Below are positions 1 through 7,145 of a stretch of DNA of 50,386 nt, piece after piece. Where the stretch lies: contig JBBIIC010000017.1 in assembly GCA_037446725.1 (NCBI GenBank), positions 1 to 50,386 of the forward strand, in the 5' to 3' direction. The notes under the pieces were generated by a model. The model was not told the DNA's origin, made no database searches, and saw nothing but the letters and a program-made list of their open reading frames with translations. The stretch's first letter is position 1; each line of letters starts with the position of its first letter. The DNA comes from JBBIIC01 sp037446725 (GTDB lineage Bacteria; Actinomycetota; Coriobacteriia; Anaerosomatales; SLCP01). A program made the position numbers and the translations under genes.

Positions 1-90
1 TCAAGCGGAAGCCCCGGTACGCGAGTGTGGGGCCAAAGACCAGGTCAGCCGGGTGGAAGCACTCACGAACCATCACCGAGGAGGCAGCGA

Positions 91-912
91 ATGCGACTGA
101 TGCGGATCGCGCTGGCGGCGGCGCTCGCCGTCACGATGGTCGGCACGGCTGCGTGCACGACGACAGAGGAGCCGGCCGAGCCGCGCCCGGAGCCCACGGT
201 CGCCCCGCCGGTCATCGGCGAGGCGGGAGTGCTGCGGGTCGGGGTCGACCTCGACTATCCGCCCTACGCCGGCGTCGACAAGGGGCGCGAGGCGGGCATC
301 GATGTCGACGTGGCCTCGGCGCTCGCGAGCGAGCTCAACCTCGAGCTCGAGCTCGTCGAGGTCGTCTCCGAGGAGGCGTCGGCGGCGCTTTCCGCTGGGG
401 ATGTCGACATCGTCATGTCGACGCCGCTGACCGAGTCGGCTCTTGCAGGCGCGACGTTCGCAGGCTATTACGTCGAGAGCGGCCCGGCGCTGTTCGCCTC
501 GATCGAGACGAGCATCACGCCAGACGCCCTGAGCGGCCTGCGGATCGCGGTGCAGGAGAGCTCGGAGTCGTTCTGGAACCTGTCGTACGCGTTCGGCGAG
601 GAAGCGCTCCTCGTGACGCCGACGCTGCGTGCGGCCTTCGAGGCGCTCGAGGCAGGCGAGGCGGACGTCGTCGCAGGCGACGCGCTCGTCGGGGCGTACC
701 TAGCCCGGGACTTCGAAGGCGTCGCGTTCTCGAGCCAGCTCGCGCCGGCGACCCCGGTCGGCGTGGCGGTCGCGACCGACGCGACCGAGCTCGAGCGCGT
801 CATGCGGGAGACGCTCGACACGCTGGCGACAGGCGGTGTGCTCGACGCGATCCGTGCGAAGTGGGTCGGCGACCTGCCGGCGCTCGAGATCGCCTCGGAC
901 GAGGACTCGTAG
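91..912 (+). CDS. Amino-acid ABC transporter substrate-binding lipoprotein
   Basis: Periplasmic binding protein type 2 family (the group that captures polar amino acids for ABC importers). The ATG at 91 is chosen because GAGGAGG lies just upstream and the product then begins with a signal peptide ending in a lipobox (VGTAAC, lipidated Cys about residue 22). The mature part carries the family signature VLRVGVDLDYPPYAG, and the last 30 residues (GGVLDAIRAKWVGDL) match the usual C-terminus. It is followed by a second, more typical binding protein, a permease and an ATPase, so it probably belongs to the same importer. Its ligand cannot be told from sequence. A longer in-frame start at 25 has no binding site or signal peptide. 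Confidence 0.9.
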   Translation: MRLMRIALAAALAVTMVGTAACTTTEEPAEPRPEPTVAPPVIGEAGVLRVGVDLDYPPYAGVDKGREAGIDVDVASALASELNLELELVEVVSEEASAALSAGDVDIVMSTPLTESALAGATFAGYYVESGPALFASIETSITPDALSGLRIAVQESSESFWNLSYAFGEEALLVTPTLRAAFEALEAGEADVVAGDALVGAYLARDFEGVAFSSQLAPATPVGVAVATDATELERVMRETLDTLATGGVLDAIRAKWVGDLPALEIASDEDS

Positions 913-941
913 ATGCATAGGGCTGGCACCATCATGCATAG
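913..941. repeat. Direct repeat ATGCATAG x2, 21 bp apart
   Basis: ATGCATAG occurs at 913-920 and 934-941, directly after the stop of the first binding-protein gene. The two copies start 21 bp apart, about two helical turns, and each contains the palindrome ATGCAT. This spacing is what a dimeric repressor or activator site would show, in the 127-nt gap before the second binding-protein gene. The function is inference only. Confidence 0.35.
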
Positions 942-1039
942 TGCTCGCGGCTTTTCACATCAGGCCGCGGTTGGTGTATCGTGAACCGCTGGTAGGTGTA
1001 TTCGCGCGCACCGCGCGGCTACTGACAGAGGGAGGAACG

Positions 1040-1852
1040 ATGCACAAGGCCAGGAAGCTGCTTCTGCTCGCGCTGGCGCTCATGCTCGCGTTCAGCGTCA
1101 TGGGTCTCGCCGGTTGCGGAGGGGACGAGGCGGAGGAGCCCGATGACGGCGGCGCTGCCGAGTTCACGCTCATCCAGGAAGGCAAGCTCATCGCCGGGTC
1201 CGACACCGCCTACCCGCCGTTCGAGTTCATCGAGGATGGCGAGGTCAAGGGCTTCGACGTCGACCTGCTCGCGGCCATCGCCGAGGAGCTCGGCCTCGAG
1301 TCCGAGTTCAAGAGCTACAACTTCGACGCCCTGATCGTGGGTCTTCAGGGCGGCACCGAGTTCGACCTCATCGCCTCGGCCATGACCATCACCGAGGAGC
1401 GCGCCGAGCAGGTCGACTTCTCCGATCCCTACATCGACTCGAACCAGTCGCTTACGGTCCGCAACGACCAGGACGTCACCTCGCTTGCCGAGCTGACCGG
1501 CGCCAAGATCGGCGTCCAGTCCGGCACCACGGGTGAGGAGTACACGCGTAACAACCTGCCCGAGGGCGCGACGGTGGTTCCGTTCGAGAACATCCTGCAG
1601 GCCATGCAGGCCCTGCAGGCCGGCGAGGTCGATGGTGTCGTCAACGATCTGCCGATCTCGGCCGACATCGTGCTCGACGAGACCCGCGAGCTGCAGATCG
1701 TCGAGGAGCTCATCACCAACGAGCAGTACGGGTTCGCGTTCAACAAGGACAACCCCGGCCTGCGCGATGCCGTCAACGAGGCTCTGGCCACGCTGAAGGA
1801 GAACGGCACCTACGACGACATCTACCGCAAGTGGTTCGGAGAAACCCCGTAG
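1040..1852 (+). CDS. Amino-acid ABC transporter substrate-binding lipoprotein
   Basis: Second type 2 periplasmic binding protein of the importer, close to the GlnH/ArtJ class. The ATG at 1040 follows GAGGGAGG at ideal spacing and opens a signal peptide with lipobox LAGC (Cys about residue 25), so the protein is membrane-anchored outside the cell. Family signatures are AGSDTAYPPFEFIEDGEVKGFDVDL near the N-terminus, the hinge region SAMTITEERAEQVDFSDPY, and the C-terminal NGTYDDIYRKWFG. The order binding protein-permease-ATPase is standard. A stem-loop downstream (1888-1924) could protect its mRNA and give it higher expression than the permease. Confidence 0.94.
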   Translation: MHKARKLLLLALALMLAFSVMGLAGCGGDEAEEPDDGGAAEFTLIQEGKLIAGSDTAYPPFEFIEDGEVKGFDVDLLAAIAEELGLESEFKSYNFDALIVGLQGGTEFDLIASAMTITEERAEQVDFSDPYIDSNQSLTVRNDQDVTSLAELTGAKIGVQSGTTGEEYTRNNLPEGATVVPFENILQAMQALQAGEVDGVVNDLPISADIVLDETRELQIVEELITNEQYGFAFNKDNPGLRDAVNEALATLKENGTYDDIYRKWFGETP

Positions 1853-1887
1853 CGCAGGGGACGATGTCGCTGACGAACATGTGACAT

Positions 1888-1924
1888 CATTCGGGGCGGA
1901 GTCCGATGGGCTTCGCCCCGAATG
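1888..1924 (+). promoter_or_regulatory. Intercistronic stem-loop between binding protein and permease
   Basis: Perfect 11-bp inverted repeat CATTCGGGGCG (1888-1898) and CGCCCCGAATG (1914-1924) with a 15-nt loop. No U-tract follows, so it is more likely an mRNA-stabilising or attenuating structure than a full terminator. It would raise binding protein over permease, a ratio known for many ABC importers. The ATG at 1922 lies inside the right arm, which argues against using it as the permease start. Confidence 0.6.
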
Positions 1925-1966
1925 CGTATCGGAACGCTCAACGCCGGCACGAAGGACTCTCCTAGG

Positions 1967-3325
1967 ATGATCGAGCACCGTACGACCCCGCGCACGCGCC
2001 GCCTGGTCGCAGTGGTGGCCCTGCTCCTGTTCGCGCTGGCGTTCGCGCCCGCCGTTGCGCTCGGCGCGTCCTCGCCCGAGGCCGAGACCAGCTTAGTCCC
2101 GATCACGGCGACCATCGACACGGTCGACATCGCGGTCGAAGTCCCCGCCGGGGAGCTGGAGACGCCGGTCGAGCTCGTTCTCGAGTTCCCGCCGGAGATG
2201 GCCCCGCAAAGCTTGCGCGGGACGGGGGTGCGCTTCTCCAGCGAGGGCGACATCGTGCGTTCGCCCGCGATCACCACCAGCGAGGACGGGGTGACGCTCA
2301 CCTTCAGCGCGTCGGTGCCGCCGCCGGGCACGGCCCTGAGCATCAGGGTCGTCGGTCTGGACACGCCCGATGAGGGCGGCACGTTCGAGGTCCCGGTCCT
2401 CTACGGCGAGACCGGCGCGCTGGAGCCGCTCGGCGAGTTCGCGATCGAGGTGTCCGATCCCAACGTGTTCCAGCGGTTCTTCCGGGCGATGGAGGAAGTG
2501 CCGTTCTTGAGGCAGTTCTTCTCGCCGACGATCATCTGGAACTCCCTCCCGCTCCTGTGGCAGGGCTTCCAGGTCGCGGTGCTGATCTTGTTCGTCTCGT
2601 ACTCCGTCGGCATCCCGGTCGGCCTGACGATCTCGTTCATGAAGATGTCCCGGCTGCCCATCCTGCGGGTCCCGGCGACGATCTACGTGGACGTCGTGCG
2701 CGGTACGCCGCTGCTCGTCCAGTTGCTGCTGGTCTACTTCGGCATCACGTTCCTGCCGTTCTGGAACGCGCTCATGGACGCGCTCGGGCCGCTCGCGAGC
2801 TGGCAGATCTACAACATCGGGGCGACGCAGTTCTACCGTGCGATCCTCGTCCTGTCACTGAACTCCTCGGCCTACATGGCCGAGATCTTCCGGGCTGGCA
2901 TCCAGTCAATCCACAAGGGCCAGCTCGAGGCGGCACGCTCACTCGGCATGACGTGGGCGCAGTCGATGGCGTTCGTCATCATCCCGCAGACGGTGCGCCG
3001 CATCCTGCCGACGATGATGAGCGAGTTCATCCTGCTCTTCAAAGACACCTCCATCCTGTTCGCGGTCGGCATCTTCGAGCTCACGCTCCAGGCGCGCACC
3101 ATCCAGGCGGCCACCTTCAACATGTCGCCGTACATCGCGGCCGCGGGCTTCTATCTCATGCTGACCGTTCCGCTCGGCAGGCTCGTCGCCAATCTCGAGC
3201 AACGGCTGTCCGTCGCCGAGACGGGCCGCGGCGGCAGGAAGCGCGGGAAGCCCAAAGGCGGGATGCTGACAGGGAAGCCGGAGCCCGGAGGGTCGGTTTC
3301 GACGAGAGAGGTCGGTCTCCGATGA
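1967..3325 (+). CDS. Amino-acid ABC transporter permease with N-terminal extracytoplasmic domain
   Basis: Inner-membrane permease of the polar amino-acid importer (HisM/GlnP type). The C-terminal 260 residues hold the membrane segments and the EAA loop (about 2930-2990, SIHKGQLEAARSLGMTWAQS) that contacts the ATPase. Unusually, about 190 residues precede them: a signal-like segment (LVAVVALLLFALAFAPAVALG), then a roughly 150-residue beta-rich, Pro/Val/Glu-rich stretch that should face outside. The family usually has about 220-280 residues and this product has 452. The start at 1967 is preferred (AAGGA 11 nt upstream); 1922 is in frame but lies in a hairpin. The stop overlaps the ATPase start (ATGA). 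Confidence 0.9.
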   Translation: MIEHRTTPRTRRLVAVVALLLFALAFAPAVALGASSPEAETSLVPITATIDTVDIAVEVPAGELETPVELVLEFPPEMAPQSLRGTGVRFSSEGDIVRSPAITTSEDGVTLTFSASVPPPGTALSIRVVGLDTPDEGGTFEVPVLYGETGALEPLGEFAIEVSDPNVFQRFFRAMEEVPFLRQFFSPTIIWNSLPLLWQGFQVAVLILFVSYSVGIPVGLTISFMKMSRLPILRVPATIYVDVVRGTPLLVQLLLVYFGITFLPFWNALMDALGPLASWQIYNIGATQFYRAILVLSLNSSAYMAEIFRAGIQSIHKGQLEAARSLGMTWAQSMAFVIIPQTVRRILPTMMSEFILLFKDTSILFAVGIFELTLQARTIQAATFNMSPYIAAAGFYLMLTVPLGRLVANLEQRLSVAETGRGGRKRGKPKGGMLTGKPEPGGSVSTREVGLR

Positions 3326-4065
3326 CGCAGGGCCGCGAGACGATGGTGAGCATCCAGGACCTGCACAAGAGCTTCGACGAGCTCGAGGTGCTCAAGGGCG
3401 TCGACCTGGACGTCGCGAAGGGCGAGGTCGTCGTCATCCTCGGGCCTTCCGGTTCGGGCAAGTCGACCCTGCTGCGCTGCGTGAACCGGCTGGAAGAATC
3501 GACCGGCGGCAAGATATTCATCGAGGGCGTCGAGGTCACGAGCAACAAGACCGACATCAACAAGATCCGCGAGCGGGTCGGGATGGTCTTCCAGTCGTTC
3601 AACCTCTTTCCGCATCTGACGGCACTCGGTAACGTCATGCTCGCGCAACGTAAGGTGCTCGACCGTTCGAAGCACGAGGCCGAGCGCATCGCGCGTGAAC
3701 AGCTCGACCGCGTCGGCCTCAGTGACAAGGCCGATGCGTATCCGATCCAGCTCTCCGGCGGCCAGCAGCAGCGTGTCGCCATCGCGCGCGCGCTTGCCAT
3801 GGATCCGCATGTGATGCTCTTCGACGAGGTCACCTCCGCGCTCGATCCCGAGCTCGTCCGCGAGGTGCTCGAGGTCATGAAGTCGCTCGCCAAGGCGGGC
3901 ATGACGATGATGGTCGTCACGCACGAGATGGGCTTCGCCCGCGATGTTGCCGATCGGGCGATCCTCATGGACGAGGGCGTTGTCGTCGAGGAGGGCACCC
4001 CCTCCGAGGTCTTCGACAATCCGCAGAACGAACGCACCAAGGACTTCCTCGGCCACATACGCTAG
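3322..4065 (+). CDS. glnQ: Amino-acid ABC transporter ATP-binding protein
   Basis: Cytoplasmic ATPase that powers the importer. The Walker A motif is GPSGSGKST (about residue 40), the Q-loop is MVFQSFNLFPHLTALGNV, the ABC signature is LSGGQQQR, and Walker B plus D-loop is VMLFDEVTSALDPE. The switch His is in VVTHEMGFARDVADR. Its length of 247 residues is normal for the GlnQ/HisP group. ATG 3322 overlaps the permease stop by 4 nt, showing translational coupling. A second possible start is ATG 3343 (MVSIQDLHKSF), which fits the usual N-terminus equally well. Confidence 0.95.
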   Translation: MTQGRETMVSIQDLHKSFDELEVLKGVDLDVAKGEVVVILGPSGSGKSTLLRCVNRLEESTGGKIFIEGVEVTSNKTDINKIRERVGMVFQSFNLFPHLTALGNVMLAQRKVLDRSKHEAERIAREQLDRVGLSDKADAYPIQLSGGQQQRVAIARALAMDPHVMLFDEVTSALDPELVREVLEVMKSLAKAGMTMMVVTHEMGFARDVADRAILMDEGVVVEEGTPSEVFDNPQNERTKDFLGHIR

Positions 4066-4156
4066 TATTCACCGAACACCCATGCGCCAACCGCGCCCTG
4101 GTGCCGCGCGCGTGGGTATCTTCCTTGTACGAGAACTGCACTCAAGGAGGTCCCGG

Positions 4157-4708
4157 ATGAAGATGATCATCAAGGGCCGTCACATGGCGGTCACGGATGC
4201 TATTCACGACTACGCCGAGGAGAAGATCGGCCGCGTCAGCAAGATATTCGACGGCGATCACATCACCACGGAAGTCGAGCTCTTCGTCGAGAAGAACCCG
4301 TCTATCGAGAACAGCCAGGTCGCCGAGGTGACGGTGTGGACGAAGGGCCCGGTCATCAGGGCCAAGGAGGCCGCTCCGGACATGTACGCCGCAATCGACC
4401 TCGTGTCCGAGAAGCTCGAGCGGCAGTTCCGCAAGTATAAGGGCAAGATGAAGGACCGCCACTCCGCGAAAGCCGCGATTCCGCCGATCGCGGCACCTCC
4501 GATCGTCTCCGAGGAGGAGGCCGAGCCGGCCATCGTCAAGACGAAGTCCGTCGAACTCAAGCCGATGACCCCCGAGGAGGCCATCTTGCAGCTCGAGCTG
4601 CTGGGTCATGACTTCTTCGTGTTCATGTCCGCTGAGACCGAGTCGGTGAGCGTTCTCTACCGCCGGCACGACGGGGACTACGGGCTGATCGAGCCTTCGC
4701 TTGGCTGA
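4157..4708 (+). CDS. hpf: Ribosome hibernation-promoting factor, long form
   Basis: Binds the 30S subunit and dimerises ribosomes into inactive 100S particles in stationary phase. Residues 1-100 are the RaiA/HPF S30AE domain (MKMIIKGRHMAVTDAIHDYAEEK, then a conserved strand-helix core). After a linker comes the C-terminal dimerisation domain of the long form (from KPMTPEEAILQLELLGHDFFVF to the end). At 183 residues it is normal for long HPF. The ATG at 4157 follows AAGGAGG closely. It is a single-gene unit ended by the hairpin at 4732-4757. In actinobacteria the gene often lies near secA, as here once the inserted block is disregarded. Confidence 0.95.
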   Translation: MKMIIKGRHMAVTDAIHDYAEEKIGRVSKIFDGDHITTEVELFVEKNPSIENSQVAEVTVWTKGPVIRAKEAAPDMYAAIDLVSEKLERQFRKYKGKMKDRHSAKAAIPPIAAPPIVSEEEAEPAIVKTKSVELKPMTPEEAILQLELLGHDFFVFMSAETESVSVLYRRHDGDYGLIEPSLG

Positions 4709-4731
4709 GGGCGAAGAGCATCGAGTTAAAC

Positions 4732-4757
4732 GCGGCGGCGCCCGGTGGCGCCGCCGC
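4732..4757 (+). terminator. Intrinsic terminator after hpf
   Basis: Perfect 11-bp stem GCGGCGGCGCC / GGCGCCGCCGC with a CGGT tetraloop, followed by a T-rich stretch (TTCGCTTTCTC). It lies 24 nt after the hpf stop. Confidence 0.85.
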
Positions 4758-4816
4758 TTCGCTTTCTCGCAGACAAGGGGACCTGGAGTTTCCTGGAAGC
4801 TACAGGTGTACCTCGG

Positions 4817-4846
4817 TTGACATGCTCAATCGCCGACGCATAAAGT
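4817..4846 (+). promoter_or_regulatory. Sigma70-type promoter of the 4.9-8.9 kb block
   Basis: A perfect -35 TTGACA (4817-4822), an 18-nt spacer and a -10 TAAAGT (4841-4846). It sits between the hpf terminator and the gene at 4922, so transcription would start near 4853. It is the only good promoter seen before the signalling genes. Confidence 0.6.
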
Positions 4847-4921
4847 AGGCGTGACGACCTGCATTTTGGTTGTGCTGGACAGGTCCTGAGAGCAGCACTC
4901 AGTCGAAGCAGGGGGAGCCGG

Positions 4922-5596
4922 GTGGACCAGCAACTGTCGCAAGTCTCAATCGAGGACATCGAAGAGGCACTCGGGCAGGTCTCCGAGATCAAGGCCGCGC
5001 GCGTCGTCGCATCCCCTGAAGGACTCATCCAAGAGATCCACGTCCTGGCGCTGCCGACCAAGTCGCCCAAGCAACTCGTGCGCGACATCGAGTCCACGAT
5101 CATGGCGCGCTTCGGCATCCCCGTCGATCACAAGAAGATATCCATCGCACAGCTCGGCTCGGACGCGGTGAAAGAACAAGTCCCGGCGTCGACGGCCGAG
5201 CCGCGCGTGTGCCGGCCCAAGATCCACTCGATCAACGTCAACGTCAGCGGTCTCGTGGCGGCGGCCTCGGTCACGCTGGATATCGACAGCGACATGTATG
5301 TTGGCGAGGCCACGGCGCCGGCGAGCCAGACCGCGCGAGAGCGCATCGTGGCCCAGGCGACGCTGAACGCGGTCGACCAGTACACGCACGGGATGCAGGG
5401 CTTCTCCCTCGAGGACGTGGCCATCGTGCGTCTCGGTCGTCAGGATGTCGCGGTCTCGTGTGTGACGATGATCTCGCCGATGGGCGAGCAGTCGTATGCG
5501 GGTTCGGCGCTGGTCCGGCAGAACGAGAAGGACTCGATAGTCCGGGCCACCCTGGATGCGATCAATAGGCGAATGGCCTTTTTGAAAACCACATAA
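4922..5596 (+). CDS. Conserved hypothetical protein with internal tandem repeat
   Basis: I do not recognise a named family. The GTG start at 4922 follows GCAGGGGGAGCC. The 224-residue product is soluble, with no signal or membrane segment. Residues 20-80 form one mixed alpha/beta unit (SPKQLVRDIESTIMARFGI). Residues 112-152 and 176-216 align as two copies of one unit: VAxxSVT..., a Y-x-G-x-A strand, then a helix RxxIVxQATLNAVD or DSIVRATLDAIN. The paired strand-helix units suggest a small ligand- or subunit-binding fold, but this is inference. It is the first gene behind the promoter at 4817 and sits directly upstream of the structured leader, the small peptide and the HD-GYP gene. Confidence 0.8.
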   Translation: MDQQLSQVSIEDIEEALGQVSEIKAARVVASPEGLIQEIHVLALPTKSPKQLVRDIESTIMARFGIPVDHKKISIAQLGSDAVKEQVPASTAEPRVCRPKIHSINVNVSGLVAAASVTLDIDSDMYVGEATAPASQTARERIVAQATLNAVDQYTHGMQGFSLEDVAIVRLGRQDVAVSCVTMISPMGEQSYAGSALVRQNEKDSIVRATLDAINRRMAFLKTT

Positions 5597-5597
5597 T

Positions 5598-5671
5598 CAC
5601 GGTTTGGACTGAAGCCGTGGCAGCCAACACGAACACTGTACGCACACGACTGAGCGGAGCGGACAGCGTTC
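5598..5671 (+). ncRNA. Candidate structured leader upstream of the small peptide
   Basis: Two stem-loops follow one another in the 132-nt gap. CACGGTTT/AAGCCGTG (5598-5605 with 5612-5619) has 8 bp with one G-U pair and a 6-nt loop. GAACACTGT/ACAGCGTTC (5631-5639 with 5663-5671) has 8 of 9 pairs. Neither is followed by a U-tract. With the SD-burying hairpin at 5692-5725 this makes an almost fully folded leader. I could not match it to a known riboswitch class. Confidence 0.4.
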
Positions 5672-5691
5672 TTCCATTGCTAGCGGGATGG

Positions 5692-5725
5692 GAGAAGACC
5701 TGCACCTTGCGAAGGAGGTCTTCTC
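5692..5725 (+). promoter_or_regulatory. Hairpin burying the small peptide's ribosome binding site
   Basis: Perfect 10-bp inverted repeat GAGAAGACCT (5692-5701) / AGGTCTTCTC (5716-5725), with an inner CCTT-GCG-AAGG stem at 5705-5715. The Shine-Dalgarno AAGGAGG (5712-5718) lies wholly in the inner and right arms, 3-10 nt ahead of the ATG at 5729. Folded RNA should block initiation, so translation of the peptide is probably conditional. Confidence 0.65.
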
Positions 5726-5728
5726 AAC

Positions 5729-5806
5729 ATGAAGCGCATAATCTTCCTCATGAGCTCGCTGTCAATGATTCTCATGATCGGCGGCGCCAACATCAAGCTG
5801 AGGTAG
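5729..5806 (+). CDS. 25-residue membrane peptide (unrecognised)
   Basis: A short reading frame with an excellent binding site (GAAGGAGG, 10 nt before the ATG). The product starts MKRIIFLMSS, has one hydrophobic stretch of about 16 residues, and ends GGANIKLR with two basic residues near the C-terminus. It is probably a single-span membrane peptide or a peptide-signal precursor. It lies between a conserved hypothetical gene and a membrane HD-GYP gene, and its binding site is held in a perfect hairpin. I know of no named family. An overlapping 81-residue frame (5617-5862) has poorer initiation and looks spurious. Confidence 0.55.
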   Translation: MKRIIFLMSSLSMILMIGGANIKLR

Positions 5807-5841
5807 TGAGTGGCAGCATGCGGCTTGTCCAAGTGGACCTA

Positions 5842-5880
5842 GACGGGAGGCATGCATCGTGAGCGAGCATGCCTCCCGTC
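5842..5880 (+). promoter_or_regulatory. 14-bp hairpin enclosing the HD-GYP start codon
   Basis: Perfect 14-bp stem GACGGGAGGCATGC (5842-5855) / GCATGCCTCCCGTC (5867-5880) with an 11-nt loop. The left arm holds the Shine-Dalgarno (GGGAGG, 5845-5850) and the loop holds the GTG start (5859-5861). No U-tract follows, so it looks like a translational on/off element rather than a terminator. Confidence 0.7.
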
Positions 5881-7145
5881 GTTTCTCCGTTCTGGCCATC
5901 GTGACCTTTGCCGCAGGCGTGTTGGTTTTCGTTGCCTCTGAGATGCGGCTGCCGCTGCAGTGGACCGCAGCGTTCTTCGTGCTTGCGACGGCCACCCTCG
6001 TGGCCGAGAATGCAGCGGTCATACTGCCGAGGGGCGCAACAACATCGCTGTCCTTTTCGATGTCGATTGCGGCGAATGTGCTTCTCGGCCCCACGGCGTC
6101 AGGTTTCGTGGCCCTGTGTTCAGGCATAAGTCTCGATGATCTCCGAAGCCACGTTTCGCCTCTGGTGCTTGTGTTCAACATGGGGCAGGTGCTGGTCGCC
6201 CATGTTGCAGCGGGCTGGATCTACCTCGCACTAGGGGGTCGAACCCTCATCGATTCAGCCGGAGCGGCTACTCCCATAAACTACGCGGAGTTGCCGTCTC
6301 TGCTGCTGCCGCTTGCAGTCCTTGCGATCTTCGCGTTTGGCGCCAATGCGGTGTTCGTTACTCTCGGCTTCTCCGTGAAGTATGGAAGTGCCGTGTTGGA
6401 GGTCTGGCGGCAGCATATCGCCTGGATGTTCCCTGTTCAGATGTTCCTCTCCGTAGTCGGCGTGTTCGTTGCCCAGGTGATGTCAATCGAGTTGGCGGGC
6501 TTCGTCCTATTCGTGTTTCCTCTGTTGATTTCAAGACAGGTGTACACGCACTACATCAGGCTTGAGCGAGGCTATCTCGATACGGTGAGATCGCTCGTCG
6601 GGGCTCTGGAGACGAAGGATCCGTACACGCGTGGTCACTCTGAGCGCGTTGCTCAGTATGCCGCGGCGATGGCCGTATCGATTGGCATGAGCGATCGTCA
6701 GGTGGAGCAACTACACCTTGCCGCGCAGCTGCATGACCTGGGCAAGGTGGGACTGTCCGACACAGTGCTGAGCAAGCCAGGCAAGCTGACGGGCGAAGAG
6801 TACTACGAGGTCAAGAATCATCCTGAGATTGGTGCGGCGATTGTCGAGAGAGTGCCGACACTGGCTGAACTTGCCCCAATCGTTCGGCACCATCACGAGA
6901 AGTATGACGGAACGGGATACGTTCAGGGTTTGGCCGGCGATGCCATACCACTGGAGGCGCGAGTCCTTGCAGTCGCAGACAGTTTCGATGCGATGACCTC
7001 CTCAAGGGCGTACAGAGCCGCGATGTCAATTGAGGAGGCGACGCAGGAAATCCTGGACTGTCGTGGCACCCAGTTCGACCCAGACATAGCTGCCCACGTG
7101 GGTGCGATCATCCCGGTGGCGCGTGAACTGCGGGCAGCCAAGTGA
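5859..7145 (+). CDS. Membrane HD-GYP phosphodiesterase
   Basis: Residues 8-220 hold about seven or eight hydrophobic segments (a MASE-like membrane sensor), followed by an HD-GYP domain of the type that hydrolyses c-di-GMP. Metal-site motifs are present: GHSERVAQ, LHDLGK, KNHPEIGA, RHHHEKYDGTGY and VADSFDAMTS. The signature reads GYV instead of GYP, with the neighbouring HHE...DGTGY intact, so activity remains likely. The GTG start at 5859 lies inside a hairpin loop; the next in-frame Met would cut off the first membrane segment. GTGA overlap couples it to the paralogue at 7142. Base composition is lower in GC than the housekeeping genes around it. Confidence 0.9.
   Translation: MSEHASRRFSVLAIVTFAAGVLVFVASEMRLPLQWTAAFFVLATATLVAENAAVILPRGATTSLSFSMSIAANVLLGPTASGFVALCSGISLDDLRSHVSPLVLVFNMGQVLVAHVAAGWIYLALGGRTLIDSAGAATPINYAELPSLLLPLAVLAIFAFGANAVFVTLGFSVKYGSAVLEVWRQHIAWMFPVQMFLSVVGVFVAQVMSIELAGFVLFVFPLLISRQVYTHYIRLERGYLDTVRSLVGALETKDPYTRGHSERVAQYAAAMAVSIGMSDRQVEQLHLAAQLHDLGKVGLSDTVLSKPGKLTGEEYYEVKNHPEIGAAIVERVPTLAELAPIVRHHHEKYDGTGYVQGLAGDAIPLEARVLAVADSFDAMTSSRAYRAAMSIEEATQEILDCRGTQFDPDIAAHVGAIIPVARELRAAK

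Noticed and set aside
5617..5862. 81-residue frame overlapping the small peptide
   Set aside because: It crosses two hairpins, has no good binding site and an unprotein-like composition; the 25-codon frame in another phase is better supported.
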